Origin: Anarhynchus alexandrinus
Lineage: Eukaryota > Chordata > Aves > Charadriiformes > Charadriidae
Direction of reading: 5' to 3'
Assembly: GCA_008711295.1 (NCBI GenBank)
Contig: VUYV01000046.1
Coordinates: forward strand, 2,914,617-2,978,616
DNA length: 64,000 nucleotides
Shown: one piece after another, positions 46,252 through 59,352 of the stretch
Position numbering within the stretch: the first letter of the stretch is position 1
Layout of the letters: every line of letters starts with the position of its first letter
Translations under genes and position numbers: made by a program
Notes under the pieces: generated by a model
Database searches by the model: none
Told to the model about the DNA's origin: nothing
The model's input: the letters and a program-made list of their open reading frames with translations, nothing else

Positions 46252-46339
46252 CTTGTTAAAAAGGGTCAAAAGAAGCAATCTTAGTAACATTTCAATGGCT
46301 GGATTATTGCTACTGAAGAGAGCAGTAAATGCCACTTAC

Positions 46340-46408
46340 AACTAAATTTTCCACTTCATCCGAGGTGCGGATAACTGTTCTTCTGATACCTTTCCCCGAA
46401 GGAAAGCT
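46340..46408 (-). CDS. Exon-like segment, unidentified (23 codons)
   Basis: On the minus strand the acceptor TTTCCTTTGCCTACTGCTGCAG is followed by exactly 23 codons (SFPSGKGIRRTVIRTSDEVE then NLV) and a strong donor GTT|GTAAGTGG. Both splice signals fit the vertebrate consensus well and the exon is symmetric (phase 0-0). The next exon-like segment (46060-46251) begins 88 bp downstream in the same phase. No upstream exon was found and the protein is unidentified. This is the best-looking pair of splice sites on the minus strand of the window. Confidence 0.35.
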
Positions 46409-46592
46409 CTGCAGCAGTAGGCAAAGGAAAGTAATTACATATTTAAAGGTACAACTGTCTTGGATAAATTCAATGCAGTGAGGAAAAAAAAAAATAAACA
46501 CAAACTCAGGGGAAAAAAAAAAGGAATTACTTACAGGCATTTTTTTTTTATTTAATATATTTTATTAAACCAGGGAAACTATGCCAAATAGC

Positions 46593-47279
46593 TCAAATTA
46601 ATTGTTTAAAATCAACTAAGTTGTGTAACTGTGTATTTATAGGGGCTTTTTTAACTATGTTCTGCATCTTTAAATGCCTCAATCTGTTTTCTTGTCGTGG
46701 CTGCTCAGCTAACGTACACCTTGTTTTCCAAGATATATTACATTTATAGTTTTCCTTTCCTCTTTGCCTTTTATTTGCCTTTTCAAAACCTAAAAGATGA
46801 GCTGGAGTGGCTGATCTCATCATTGACCAGCCATATGGGACAGAGGAGGGGAACATCCTGTCAGTGGTAAACAGGAGGCCTGACTGTACATGATCTGGAA
46901 TACGACAAATCCAGGAGAGATCCTGCTTCTTGAAATTGGACTGTATACTCAGTCTTTGAATCAACAAAGTTGGTCGTCTACACAGTGCAGATAATTTCTG
47001 ACTCTCAGAAACCAATAAGCATGATGCCTCTTTTTTTTTTATCAATTTTGAAATAACACTAGAAATTTTATATATTGCCTGATGTTGTGGGGATGTCTGG
47101 GATCTGAGTGAAGTTTCTCCAAGCAGGAGGTGTACAACATCATAAGGTAAGGCGAACTCCAAGCAGCCTGAAGAATTTCTAGAAGGCTCAGGAGAGAGAC
47201 AAAACCACTGATGCTCTGCTCTGAATTGGCCCCATGTGTTTTCCTGGTTATTCTCTGCATGAAAGCAGTTTGTGTGCAA
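46593..47279 (-). other. Long orphan open frame (228 codons), function unknown
   Basis: A 228-codon frame with no recognised domain, signal peptide or transmembrane segment (MHTNCFHAENNQENTWGQFR at the start; a KKK run from a T-tract near 47031). It lies in DNA with no recognised repeat, just upstream on the same strand of the two exon-like segments at 46060-46408. Its composition looks like translated non-coding DNA (many S, L, Q, R). The length is unusual for AT-rich DNA but may be chance or an old unrecognised element. Confidence 0.2.
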
Positions 47280-47544
47280 GGAGCTTGTATGCTCAGTAGA
47301 TCTTAGTTGATGTTATTTAGGGAGCAGCAACACTAGATGTTGTAGGCAGCGAAGAGGTTCTAGAGAGGTTAAAAGTCCTTAGTGAGACTCAGCCCGGAGC
47401 TAATACAATTGCGTAGTTTTAAGATAGTTCACATCTTATGTCTAGCTGGCTCAAAGGACATAACAAACATGTCTGACTACATTGTTTTGTGTAGGTAGCT
47501 CTGCATATTATGGTTGCTGAATCAAAGAGAGGAATTTGAACATA

Positions 47545-47628
47545 AGGAAAAAGAAAAAGAAAAGGAGGAAAAAACAGGAAGGAAAAAAGAAAAGGAGGAA
47601 AAACAGGAAGGAAAAAGAAGGGAAAAAA
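47545..47628. repeat. Purine-rich tandem repeat
   Basis: GAAAAGGAGGAAAAACAGGAAGGAAAAA-type units of about 31-32 bp repeat roughly 2.5 times; the whole tract is nearly all A and G on the plus strand. It is an unstable microsatellite/minisatellite type sequence. Confidence 0.85.
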
Positions 47629-47639
47629 AAATCAGGTAG

Positions 47640-47795
47640 TGTTTAGATACTGTAATATTTTCAAGACTGAACTGCATAAAAACCTAAGCAAGTTGGTCTG
47701 ACCCCATAGCCGCACCTGCTTTGAGCAGGATTTTTGACTAGAGACTTCCCCAGGTACCTTCTAGCTTGAATTATCCTGTGATCCCACGGTCCCAG
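47640..47795 (+). mobile_element. CR1 3' terminal fragment, old
   Basis: Degenerate CR1 3' end: AAGTTGGTCTGACCCCATAG, CTGCTTTGAGCAGGATTTTTGACTAGAGAC, CCAGGTACCTTCTAGCTTGAATTATCCTGTGATCC. It has a different 3' UTR type from the young copies in this window. Confidence 0.8.
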
Positions 47796-50700
47796 ACTGC
47801 CATCTGAAATGACCCTCCAAACCTAATCCAAACCTCCCATGTGATTCCTAAAATAGATGACATTAAATCCCAGCTTGTGTACATTAAATAATTAGACTGG
47901 AGGGGAAAGAAATGTGTCTTTCTGTAGCTTCCGCTGGCACTGGCTGGATTGATGTGTTCAACTATATCACATAACGCTGTCGTAGTCACATAGGTGGGTT
48001 TGTCCCTGGTCTGTGTCTCACTCGCAGCTGTGGCATGTGCCCAGAGCTGCCTCATCTTGACAGGTCTGAGGATCTTCATGCCAATATATAGAGCCATAAA
48101 CTAAATACTTGTCTGTGTTTGCAGAGGGACTTCAACCAGGAGGTCATCTTTAAACACTCCATAAGACTTATAACACACTGAGCACTAGACAGAAGGTTTT
48201 CTACAGAAGACAGAGAAAGAATGAAATACAAAGAGACTGAGGGGAAATGCCTCCGATCTCTCGACAGAACACAGAATTTTGAGCACTTCCTAAAGAAGAT
48301 GGAAAAAACAGAAATCCTTAATTTTATGCTTAGATCCAGGACAGGAGACCCCATCATGGAAGCTGTTTTGCTAAGCAGAAATATAGATTTCTTTTGATTT
48401 TCATTTTAATGTATTTAATTGTATTCTATTACTTCTTTAATTTTCATTTACAGACATTTCTGTATTCTGACAGGAAGTGAAAATAAGTATGGATATGACT
48501 AGCTAGCCCAGTGGTTAGGGCAGTCCCTAATAGGATCTTATGTAGTGATTTTTCAGTGCAAAATAGTCTATTAACAGAAACCCAGGTGAGTTTCCTACAT
48601 AGAAACTTATCGACAAATATTTTATATGTATATTATTAATGCTATCAACATGCAAATAAATTATAATAAATAACAGAACAGAAGCAATGCCTGCATAATG
48701 CATTTTTTTTAAAAAATCACTGTAAATTTCCGCAATGTCTATAGTGAACAAAATGCCACAGACAACAACAGTTCTCTAAATGCTTGGGGGTTGGAAAGAG
48801 ATTTTTTGTTGATTGATGTGTCGGTTCTTGTGAACTATTCTATTTTGTTCCTTTCCTTTTTTTTTTTTTCCCCTGCTAGCATGCTACTTTTTACTTCCTT
48901 TATTATTTTACAGACATTTCTACATCTTGACTTGCTGACAGTGCAGCTTGTTCTCACTGTGACACTGGCTTGAGTTCACCATAGTTTGCTCAAATTCTCT
49001 GTAGACTGGTAAACCTCCAGCTATATTCACAAGTCTTTTTAGTCCAGGGACCTAATTTAGTCAAACTAGAAGATGCTAAGCAGGCTGTCACAGACACTTT
49101 ATTGCTCTCCACTGACCAGTTATGGAATTAAAATATTTCATTTAGGGGGACCGGTTCATTTCCCACCAATTTCTTCTATTCTTAACACTACACTTCCTTC
49201 TCTCTCTACTGCACATATTTAGAACACTATTTATGAGGCTTACCCATGCCTAAGTTAGATGCTAAATCAGTTACGCTAGACTTGAGGCCTTGTGAACAAC
49301 AGCATCATTTGCTCTTTCATAAAAGCAAAACAAGTTAGATGCTTTCTAGCCTAGCAACTCTCTCACTACTGCTTGGAACGTACCACAAGCTACAACTGTT
49401 CTAAAACCGACTTATTTAATCACCACATAAAATACACCTGTCCCAGCTAAAGTGATATTCTGCCCACTTTGTAAGAGACTATACTGCCTCATCTTGTGTT
49501 TCAAAATTCTAGTTTGATGGCCAACATGATAACTGGAACATTTACAGTGTAACCGTTCCTTGAACTGTAGTCTGTTTTCATTGTGCAGTGGAGATCTGCT
49601 AGGAAACATGGTTCATAACTAAAATAACGCACTTGTGTGTACATAGCATTGCAGAGCTAAAGAACTGAGATACAATGAGCCTGCAGCACTGACCTGTTTC
49701 TGGTGAGCTAAGATGTTACCAATGGACAAGAAGTCAGAGATACATCCTAAGATGGTCTATGTTTGCAAAACACTTATATTTTTCTTACAAAATGTAAAGC
49801 AGGAGAAATATGAATTTCAATTTATGGAGATCATGTGAGTGTTACTGTTTCTCTTCTGCACCAGGAGGGGTGCAGGGTTCTTTCCAGATCTCAATAAGAA
49901 AGGCACAGCAGCAAGTGGCGTAACAAAACTGCTGTAATAACAATAGTAATAACAGCATGATAGGAACTATGAAGAGAAATATAGATAGCAAATAAATCTT
50001 ATGTTCCTTCAGATGCTGGGAAGCCCACGCTCATGCAGCATCAGACAGATCCCCGATAAACAGCCATAGCATGCTGTGCAGATCCCATCCATGGAGAGGT
50101 TCACCACCCACTCACTACTGTGGCTCCTTATGTCTAGTATAACAAACAAAACTATACATTTGTTTTGACAGGTATTTTTTTTATGCCCACCAGAACATAG
50201 CTAGCTGCGTGTGTCTCAGAATTGTATCCAGGAGTGGTTCATACCTAGAGCCTTCCAGCATGTTCCCCTTTATTTTTATATCTAGTGTTACACTGTGGTC
50301 ACTCAAGCTAATCTATGGGTATCTCAAGCCTTAGCACAAGGTCCACCATGGCTGACAGAGTTTGCTCAAGATCACTGGCTCCTTGAATACGTCTCCTGCA
50401 AGACTCCCAGTAAACACTCATCCTTCTTGCATACTAACCAAAGTACTGAAATATACTGGATAGTTTGATCTACAAAATGAAGAGGTCATGGCACTGTGCT
50501 CCCCATGCAACACTCCAAGTATTAATGACATTTACAGAAATATCTGTTTACTAATATGTTATCACAGACTAGATCACTGTGCATGTTATCATGTACACCT
50601 CATTTAACTGCAGTTAGACCTTTCATGAATTTGTATTAAATAAAATATTCATGAGCAACTAAATGTTTGCTTATTCCAATCAGTAATTAAAATTTCCCAT

Positions 50701-53700
50701 ACTATTTTGTTATAATATACCTACTGACTAGTTAAAAAAAATTTGCATCTTGTAGTTGGATTTACATTGCAAGTGTTTGGTACTCTAACATCCTCTTCCA
50801 ATTATTATGATTTTTTAAAATATATTTTTGTGAAGCTATAGCACCTGGGGAATAAGATTTCACATGAAAAAGTTCTATTTGCCATCTGTTCATGCGTGAA
50901 AACAGATGGGGGCCTCAGATAGATGTGGGGCCAACATTATGTGTTTGGCAGGATGGTCTTTTGTTGAAGCCACCAATTTAGGATTGAGAAGATCTGTGCT
51001 ATGCTGTCTCTGATAAAGAGTTTCTGAATAGTCTTGAGTGAGTCATTTAATCTCATTCTTCCTTTTCTGTGTGACTAAAATAATCTTAATGATTTATATT
51101 TTTTTTGTCACCATCATTAGTAAAGATGAATCCACTAGAGTGGAAGCTGATAGGAATCAGTGATCAAGATCTCATATGTAGAATGCGTTCTGAACAAAAA
51201 ATGATCCAAAATTACAAAAGGGATAGTTTACCCCAAGGAAATAAACTTGGGAGTACAACTAAGAGGAAAGATAAATTTATAATGAAGAACATCAATGATA
51301 ATTGGGAGCTGTGTAGGAAAATTTATCAGAGATGGTGATGAAACTGCAAGTTTGCAGTCAAGAAACAGTATATGATAGTTTTCTGAATTCTCAGATATTC
51401 TAGCCTTACCATAAGCCACAAATGCAAGTAAACAAATTCTTTATCCTTTCTTCCCCTAAGCCTCACTCTGATAGCAAGCTTTACTGGTAAAGGTATCTGC
51501 TTTAATCTAATATGCATAGACATTTCACTTAACCCAACGTGATATTTCAACTGAAAATACCAGCATACAAATCATAATGTGTGTATTAATAAGATTAAGA
51601 ATATCCAACTGACATTTTAATATGTCAACATCCAGGTCATGCTAAATTTCACGTTAGTAAGACTGCGTAAAGATCAAAACTTGGATAGTAAGTTATTCAA
51701 CACTAGAATTAAAGATCTGAATTAAATGTAAAATTATTGGATAACAAAAAAAAAGTGTAATAAAGATAAAAGCAAACAGTAATACTAAAGTACAAGGCTA
51801 GTCTAATCTATTTTATAGAGCCTAATGAAAAATTAGGTGTCTAGGGAATAAAGTTGTGAGGGTCATGCAGCCTTAAAGAATGAAGAATAAGGGTTTCCCA
51901 CTTTTTAAGCTCCTGGTGAACCTGACATCCTAAAGTATGTGTTTGCATTTCTGATAGACACAGTGAAGGACCACAGCGTGAAGATCTCTGGAGGGAAATT
52001 GTGTCTTCCTAAGTTTGGTGGTCAGGATCTTCTCCTGTTGTCTAAAGGCATCATCTCATCTTTCCCTCTTGAGAGACTGAAGTCAGAATTGAGCAACCAA
52101 CATGCAGATGTTTAATGTCCATGTAGGTATGAGGGAATATCCTGCCTGGTGTCCTGCTGTCACTCCATGAGTCCTTTCTCTTTCCCATCATTCACATGCA
52201 GGCACCTTGGATGACCTGAGGCACATTAAATAGTGCTAGCGACCTGTACTTCTGAAACTGAACCGTTCTTTTGTTTAGGAGGAATAGTTAAATAGTTGTT
52301 TAAGCTTAAGCAATATCTAGGTCCTTAAATTAAGGTTACTAACACCACCCATCTGTCGGGTTTTCTAAATGAGCCTGGATACCATTCTGAAAATCATGTT
52401 TTAGCCAAGCATAAATTCTTTTCTGAGTACAGTGATAACAGCAACAGCTTGAAATAACATGCCAGGTGACTTACTGGAACTCAGACACAATGTTATAAGG
52501 TCTAGAGTCTTTGTTCTTTGTTTTTAGATTTAGAAATGGAGCCAAGAAACCTAAACCTATCATTCATAAGCAACAGCAGTGCAACAGACTAATTGACAGT
52601 CACCAAGAAGAATTGACCGTAGTCCTCTGTAAACAGAGGATAAAATCCCAAATTTTGCAACGTACCTGTTAGATCCCAATTTGCTGTCACTTAGTAAAAA
52701 GAATGGTGACAATATTTTATTACTGCCATCAGCACTCTGAAATACAGGGTTTAGTGGCAGGATTAGCAGTGGCAGTAAGAAAATACATGGTGTTACGGCT
52801 TTGTGGAAATATCAAGTGGAAATTAATTACTACTGAGCAGTGATTCAAAATGGATGCACCCTCAGGAGTAGAGCTTATTGCATACGTTTTTGCTGAAACC
52901 TTTTTTTTCCCCCCCTTCTCTTTTTTTGGCCAAACTAAAACATTATGTGGGTATACAATACTCCCAATGAAATGTCCTTAAGCCCAAGGGCTAATTTTTG
53001 AAAAGGAATAGACAAAAGAAAGAGAGAAAGCAGTCCCAAAGTGCTGAATTATCCCAGTTTTCAGGACTTTCATTTGAGAAATAGAAGACTGTCAGTGCTG
53101 AACCTACTTGTCTTGCTTTTCTGCAAGCATCCTTACTGACTGTGTCTTTTTCTCATTAATCCTGAAAGAAAAGTTAAATAGAAAAGGGCCTCATTTCATT
53201 TCCCACTGCACTGGAGCACATCACCAAACCCACATACACTGTGCTCTTTTGCTGGTGATGAAATGGTAATGTCATTTTTCTAGATATTTCTCCACAGAAG
53301 ACACTGAGGTTTACATAGGGGAAAAAAAAAAGACATTCCTCAGTTCACTCCTCTCTGCTTCAGGAGGTAGGGGATATAAAATGATAGTGTTCCTCAAATC
53401 AGGGAACTGTTGCTAAAGACATCATCCCCACATCCCAAAGACTTAAAAATACTTGCTATATCTTCTTGAAGAACTTATACAACTTCTTTGAGAGAAATGA
53501 GGAGCCCAGACACCATTGTGAAGGAACACATCTTGCTGTATAACAAATGTTCTTAAAAGGGCCCAATGTTGATGTTAATTCACTTCAGAAAGTTTGATCT
53601 GGAAGGGCCTCAGGTTGATTTATAATCTTAGCAAATTTCATTTTCCTAGACTTTTGTTTCAATAGGTTCTGATGCAAACCAGCAAATTCCATAAAATGGT

Positions 53701-55388
53701 TACATTATAATTAAATGATATGCTTTCCATGGCTAATTAACTGAACAATTGTCCTCATATCCAATCTCAAGATTCATCTTTTCTTCTTGACATGAAAGAT
53801 ATATAAAATTATTCTAAGGCTTCTTTTCTGATTTATTTTTTGTGTAACCTGGCTTTGGCAGGCATTTTAATACCTGCATATCTTAGGTACCAGTGATTAG
53901 TATGAATCTTCATGAATATTCAGACAATGTACTTCCTGGTATTGATGCTATGAATAGTTTCTTTACTTGAAGCGTAATTTGTGAGGTATAGGTACTATGG
54001 GATATATATAATTAGGTGTCTACAGCAGATTGAGTGCTCAAGTGAGGAGCCCAGGCTTCCCCAGGGAAAATGGTAGAGTTCCCTGGGAGGTCCCTGAAAA
54101 CATCTTTCTTCTATACAGTGTTCCTTTGGGCACTAACTTAAAGTACATGAAACTCTCCCAAAATCTGCCCCTACTAGGAAACACTGTAAGTGTGCTTCGT
54201 TGCATATCACTAAATTAAGTTAAGGGCTTCATGGAAGTTGGATTTATTTATAGCAGCTCTAAATTTGATGGATGGGGAAGAACCTAAATAAACCTAAAAA
54301 ACAGGTGCCAAAGTCACCCACAGACCACCAGAATTGCACAAGGAATTCACTGAAGCCACAAAGGGAACAATGTATGTATAACTCTGCAAAATTCCCAATG
54401 CAATGAACAAAATAAAAAAATGCATAATAAAAAGGAGCCAAATTTTCCAAAAAGGTAGGAATGTTTCGTGAGACAGTAGCCAGCTAACACTGTATTCTTT
54501 TGCTTTGCTTTTGTTTAGCAAATGAAGCTCTGAATACCCTGATCAATCCAGAAGATCAGGGAGCTTTTTTTGGCAAGTGAACAAAAGCACACACAATGGA
54601 TTTAGCAAGGTGATCCTTCATTCTGGGCAGATGCCAGTTGTTTCGTGTGAAAGCAGGAGGTAAAAAAGCAGGACAGAGAGTGGAAAGCAACCTGAGCTGT
54701 GCAGCCACCAATTGATTCCTGAATAGCGGTAATGGGACTAACAGGACCACATGAGTAAATGTCTCATTACCAAGCTGAGCTTTATATTTCAGCACGCAGG
54801 CCAGACCCTTAGTGGGTGTAAATCAGCATAAACTGGCTGTGGATGTGGCACACTAATTTGTCAGATCCGACATTCTTTGGCGAACAATAGCCCTGTCTTC
54901 CTTCCCATTCTTGCCAATAAGAAAGCAGTTTTGTGGAAAACTGACATTTCACTTCCACTCTGTTCAGAGAAATAAATCTAACGCTTAATCTTACTTGTGT
55001 TCGTGTACAGCTTCCCCTCCCACCTGCTGTCCTTGTTGAACAAGAACTTACAGGTTCAAGGCCTCGGGGCTTGGGTGTCATGATTAGCAATGTGGGCCTT
55101 AAAGCTAAGGTACTCTGACAGTTGTTCCATTTCCTAGCATTTACTTCGGCAGTGGATTGAAATACCTTAAGGAATAAATAATAATCCTGGACTGTGATCC
55201 CAAATCAAATTCTGGAAGTGAATTACCCTTGAAAATTATTTCAAATCTTTCTTCTTCCTTCACTTACCTGTCAAGACCTAATATAAGACCTCGGTTTTTA
55301 TTGCTGCTAAATTTTTCCTTGCTGTTAAAAACAGATTGAATTTCCATCGGGCCAAGTTATTTTTGAGGGAGAAAGGAAAATGGCAAAC
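47796..55388. other. Long unique non-coding stretch
   Basis: About 7.6 kb without a recognised transposon or gene, an unusually long repeat-free block for this window. Scattered short open frames lack motifs. T-rich tracts lie near 48860 and 52900. The open frame at 51105-51338 (77 codons, lysine-rich) was examined and has no recognisable family. Confidence 0.4.
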
Positions 55389-55610
55389 CAACACACAGAA
55401 AAACTTCTTTACAGTTAGGGTGACAGAGCAGTGGCACAGGCTGCCCAAGGAGGTTGTGGAGTCCCCTTCTCTGGAGATTTTCAAAACCCGCTTGGATGCA
55501 GTCCTGAGTAATGTGCTCTAGGCAATCCTGCTTTGGCAGGGGAGTTGGACTAGATGATCTCTAGAGGTCCCTTCCGACTCTGAAAATTCTGTGATTCTGT
55601 GATTCTGTGA
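55389..55610 (+). mobile_element. Young CR1 3' fragment
   Basis: Begins ACACACAGAAAAACTTCTTTAC, matching the copy at 30908 onward almost base for base, through GGAGATTTTCAAAACCCGC and the 3' UTR to three units of ATTCTGTG. It is a 222-bp, strongly 5'-truncated member of the same young subfamily as 30421 and 32974. Confidence 0.93.
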
Positions 55611-55984
55611 AAAGTCTGAGATTTTAAACTGTTTATTGGTCTTCTGATACAACGAAGCTGACAGCCCAACCTGCTCTACCAGAGGGGAAGCACACAGAAC
55701 ACAATATGTAGAAACATCAGGGTATCCATTTCTTTTAGATTGTTTCTCAGTGTGTTTGCTGATGTGTCATGAAACCAGGGTAGGTGGATAAATGGATAGT
55801 AGATAAGTGGATAGTGTATAAGTGATCTGAGAGTCACAGGATCAGGACTTAAGGTAGGTCTGCAGCAGTAAAATAACAACGTTTTGATCCACAAAGCTCC
55901 TGCTTAACTGCTATCTGGACTCCAAGGAAGTTTAGGTTTCCAGAGTGATGTAAATTCTGTCTATACATACAGAAATATGAAATA

Positions 55985-56597
55985 ACTTAAGTTGGAAGGA
56001 CCCTCTGGAGGTTCACATACTCTGTGCATGTATAAAGTTGAAGTTAGATCAGGCTATTCAGGTCTGTGAAAAGCTGAGTTTTGAATGTCTCCAAGAGCAA
56101 AGTATCAGCCTCTCTGGACAGACTGTTTTGTGGATAACCACTCCCATTCTAAAGGGTTTTTTCCTTATGTCTCTCAGAAATTTCTCTTTTACATCTTTGA
56201 CAGTTGCCTCTTTTCCTTTCATTATATAGTTTTGAGGAGAGTCTGGCTCCATTAAGTTGTTGAAGACAGCCATTAGATGTCTTCAGAGCCTTTGATTCTC
56301 CAGGCTAAACTAACTCAACCTCTCCTGGTACCTTTTGCTCCAAACCCTGATCATATTAAGAGCTCCTTGCTGTACTTGCTTCAGTTTAACATGTCCCTTC
56401 TTCTGGGAACTGTTAAATCAGACACTGCCCTACATCTCTCAAGAGCAAGGTCCTCCATTTGGTCTTGTTGAACTCCATGAGTCTTCTGTCAGCCCATCTC
56501 TCTAGCTTGTCAAGAGCCTTCTGAACAGTGGTCCTGCCCTCCAGGGTAACGATGGCTTCCCCCAGCTTGGTGTCAACCCCAGACTTGCTGTGGGTAT
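55985..56597 (-). mobile_element. Old CR1 fragment (antisense)
   Basis: Plus-strand complement of the CR1 3' UTR (AACTTAAGTTGGAAGGACCCTCTGGAGG) followed by the RT C-terminal region and the segment GTCTTGTTGAACTCCATGAG...CAGCTTGGTGTCAACCCCAGACTTGCTG. High divergence and many frameshifts show an old copy. Confidence 0.85.
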
Positions 56598-58160
56598 GTT
56601 CCCTCTGGCTGTATAGATTTTTAACGGAGAGATCAAAATTTACCAGCCCAGAAACAACTCAGATTCTAGCCTCTAAGCTAAAACAGGATATGGAAGCAGG
56701 ATGCACTACCTCTAAGCAGTTTGATTTGGTGGCTCTCAAAGAAAGTGTAAACAAAGTCTTGTTCAGCTGCTGAGAAAATACAGCAACATTTACTGTTTAT
56801 TTTAAAGTGCAAACAAATCAACTTCTTTTCAGAGGATGCACCTAGAACAAACCCTTATGCCTGAATAACTTCAAACACACATTTCCTCATTGCAACATAT
56901 TCCCTAACAAGAAGCCTGTTAAGATCAAGGGGGAGGTTAAGTTTCTGTTGAATTTGCTTCACTTTATAGAGAAGAACTCAGGATTGATCAGGTCAGAGAA
57001 TGGAGAAAACAAATGAGAAAGAATTTCTACCTGCGTAGTCCTCTGGGAGAAAAGCAGTGTGGATTCCCAGGGCTGTTCTCATATTTTGCATTAGAAATGA
57101 AGCTTCATGTCTTGTCCTTGATTCTAGAAGGAAGGAATTGCATTCCTCACTCCTTACGTTTCCAGTTATTCTTTTAGGTCTCAGAATCATTTAGAAGTAA
57201 ATCACAGATGTCACGTGTTGGGGTCTTTCTTACTGTTTGCACTTGTTTTTCAAGCAACAGAGACCCACACAGTGGCTTACTTTGGAAAGCAGAAGCCCAA
57301 GTGAACTCTTACATAGAGCTGTTCATTAAGCAAACTCTGGGAGATAAACAGTCCAATTAGTCTCCTACTGATATACCCTGAACATCTTTATAGATCTTAT
57401 TGGGGAAACTCCAAGAATCTGGAGTGGCTGCAGTGGGCCAGATTTTGCATGCCAAAGTCTAGAATCAACCATTTCACAAAATAATTAGTTATAGATTAAT
57501 AGAATTATAGAAAATGAAAGGGAGAGGCATCATGGGGCATCAAACTGGACACACGTCACCCATATGAGATTAAAAATGTGGGACTAGAGAGGAAGGCTGT
57601 CTTGGGAGTAAATATTTCATGGGGAATTATCAGGAACAGTGGTAAGTAGATGACTGTTTAAATTCAGTCAGACAGACATATTTTATTTTGCTTTATGGAA
57701 AGCCCAGCACCTAAGTCACATTTAAAAATGTGGCTGTCATCAAATGCCAATACCAAATAGCTGAGGAGTGACAGAGGCTTTTACTCACTCCTTAATTATT
57801 AATAGTCTTGTTTTGTAGAAATCAGACCTTAGGAAAAACTGTCAACTCATGCACAGAATGGCAATTTAGTGGCAACTCACCTCCTGATCAGGTTCCCAGA
57901 TTTACTCTACAGCTTGGGCAATTTCCCTGGAGCCCGAAAACAGTTGCAAAGCAGAAGAGTTGCTGCTGCTTAGGGTGGCATCTTGCCTCTTGGTACAGCT
58001 TAGACTCCTACGGTCCTGAAGCTGTATGAACTATTGCAACAGACAAAATGGCTATCATCTTGCCACTTCCCACCAGGTCCCTGCAGTTGTAGAGCAAGCA
58101 TCTCCAACCTGCTTCCAATTATCCTGATTGCTAGGGAGTTGTCAAATCTGGTAGACTAAC
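56598..58160. other. Unique non-coding sequence
   Basis: No repeats or gene-like features recognised. Confidence 0.4.
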
Positions 58161-58715
58161 AGAGGTGATGTTGTCACAGCTTCAAGCCCCAAGTCCAGCC
58201 AGCAGCAAGGCTGAGTGTGTGTTATCAGTAGGCATATGCATGAACAGACCACACATATATGCACATGCACACAGGCCACCACACAGATCAACACAGACAA
58301 AAACACTCAGCAAACACTTAAGCCTGAACAGCACGGACAGCCTCATCCTGTTCTCGTCTCTGACTGATCAGGATGGAAGTCCTTCACTGGAAAATATATA
58401 TATATATACACAATGTGGATCCCTGCAGTAATTGACCTCAGGTGCTCAATCTGCCCAGCAGCTGGCCCTGCATCTCAAGTCCTCAAAGTTGCCAACACTG
58501 AGACGTAAGATCCCCACTCCAGTTAATGGTACACAAACCCACTTGCACACACCAACACATACACACTGTGGATCCCTGCAGTAATAGTCCTCAGACACCC
58601 AGTCTACTCAGAGGCTGGCCCTTTGACCCTCATGGGCCTCCAGATACCTCTTACACAGAGACAGACATACATGCAAACGGGTCCCTCAGTTGATCCCCAG
58701 ACCTCACAGACTCCT
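58161..58715. repeat. Unclassified repeat region with degenerate 153-bp units
   Basis: Text TGGATCCCTGCAGTAAT...TCAG...CTGGCCCT starts at 58416 and again at 58569 (period about 153 bp), with many CACACA and ACAGAC motifs and an (AT)n run at 58394-58407. It is richer in GC than its surroundings. It may be a decayed tandem satellite or part of an unrecognised LTR element into which the CR1 at 58716 inserted. Confidence 0.5.
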
Positions 58716-59352
58716 CACAGAATCACAGAATGGTCAGGGTTGGAAGGGACCTCTGGAGATCATCTAGTCCAACCCCCCTGACAGAGCAGGGTCACCTACA
58801 ACAGGTTGCACAGGACGGCATCCAGGCAGGTTTTGAATGTCTCCAGTGTGGGAAACTCCCCCACCTCTCTGGGCAGCCTGTGCCAGTGCTCTGCCACCCT
58901 CAAAGTAAAGAAGTTCCTCCTCATGTTCAGATGGAACTTCCCATCCTCAAGTTTATGCCCGTTTCCTCTTGTCCTATCACTGGGCACCACTGAAAAAAGA
59001 CTGTTCCCATCTCCCTGGCACCCCCCCTTTAAGTATTTATAAGCATTAATAAGATCCCCCCTCAGTCTTCTTTTCTCTAGACTAAAAAGACCCAAGTCCC
59101 TCAGTCTTTCCTCATAAGAAAGATGCTCCAATCCCCTAATCATCTTAGTAGCCCTTTGCCAGACCTCTCCAGCAGTTCCCTGTCCTTCTTGAACTGGGGA
59201 GCCCAGAACTGGACACAATACTCCAGATGCAGCCTCACCAGGGCAGAGTAGAGAGGGAGGATGACCTCCCTCGAACTGCTGGCCACACTCTTGATGCACC
59301 CCAGGATGCCATTGGCCTTCTTGGCCACAAGTGCACACTGCTGGCTCAGTAG
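58716..59352 (-). mobile_element. CR1 LINE 3' fragment (antisense)
   Basis: Tail complement CACAGAATCACAGAATGG at the left, then the 3' UTR and the RT C-terminal ORF on minus ([21 protein letters not shown]... and [20 protein letters not shown]), with one frameshift between the two frames. Truncated near 59352 in a segment equivalent to 30490 of the plus-strand copy. Confidence 0.92.

Noticed and set aside
51105..51338. 77-codon lysine-rich open frame
   Set aside because: No recognised domain, no clear promoter or splice context, and the length is within chance.
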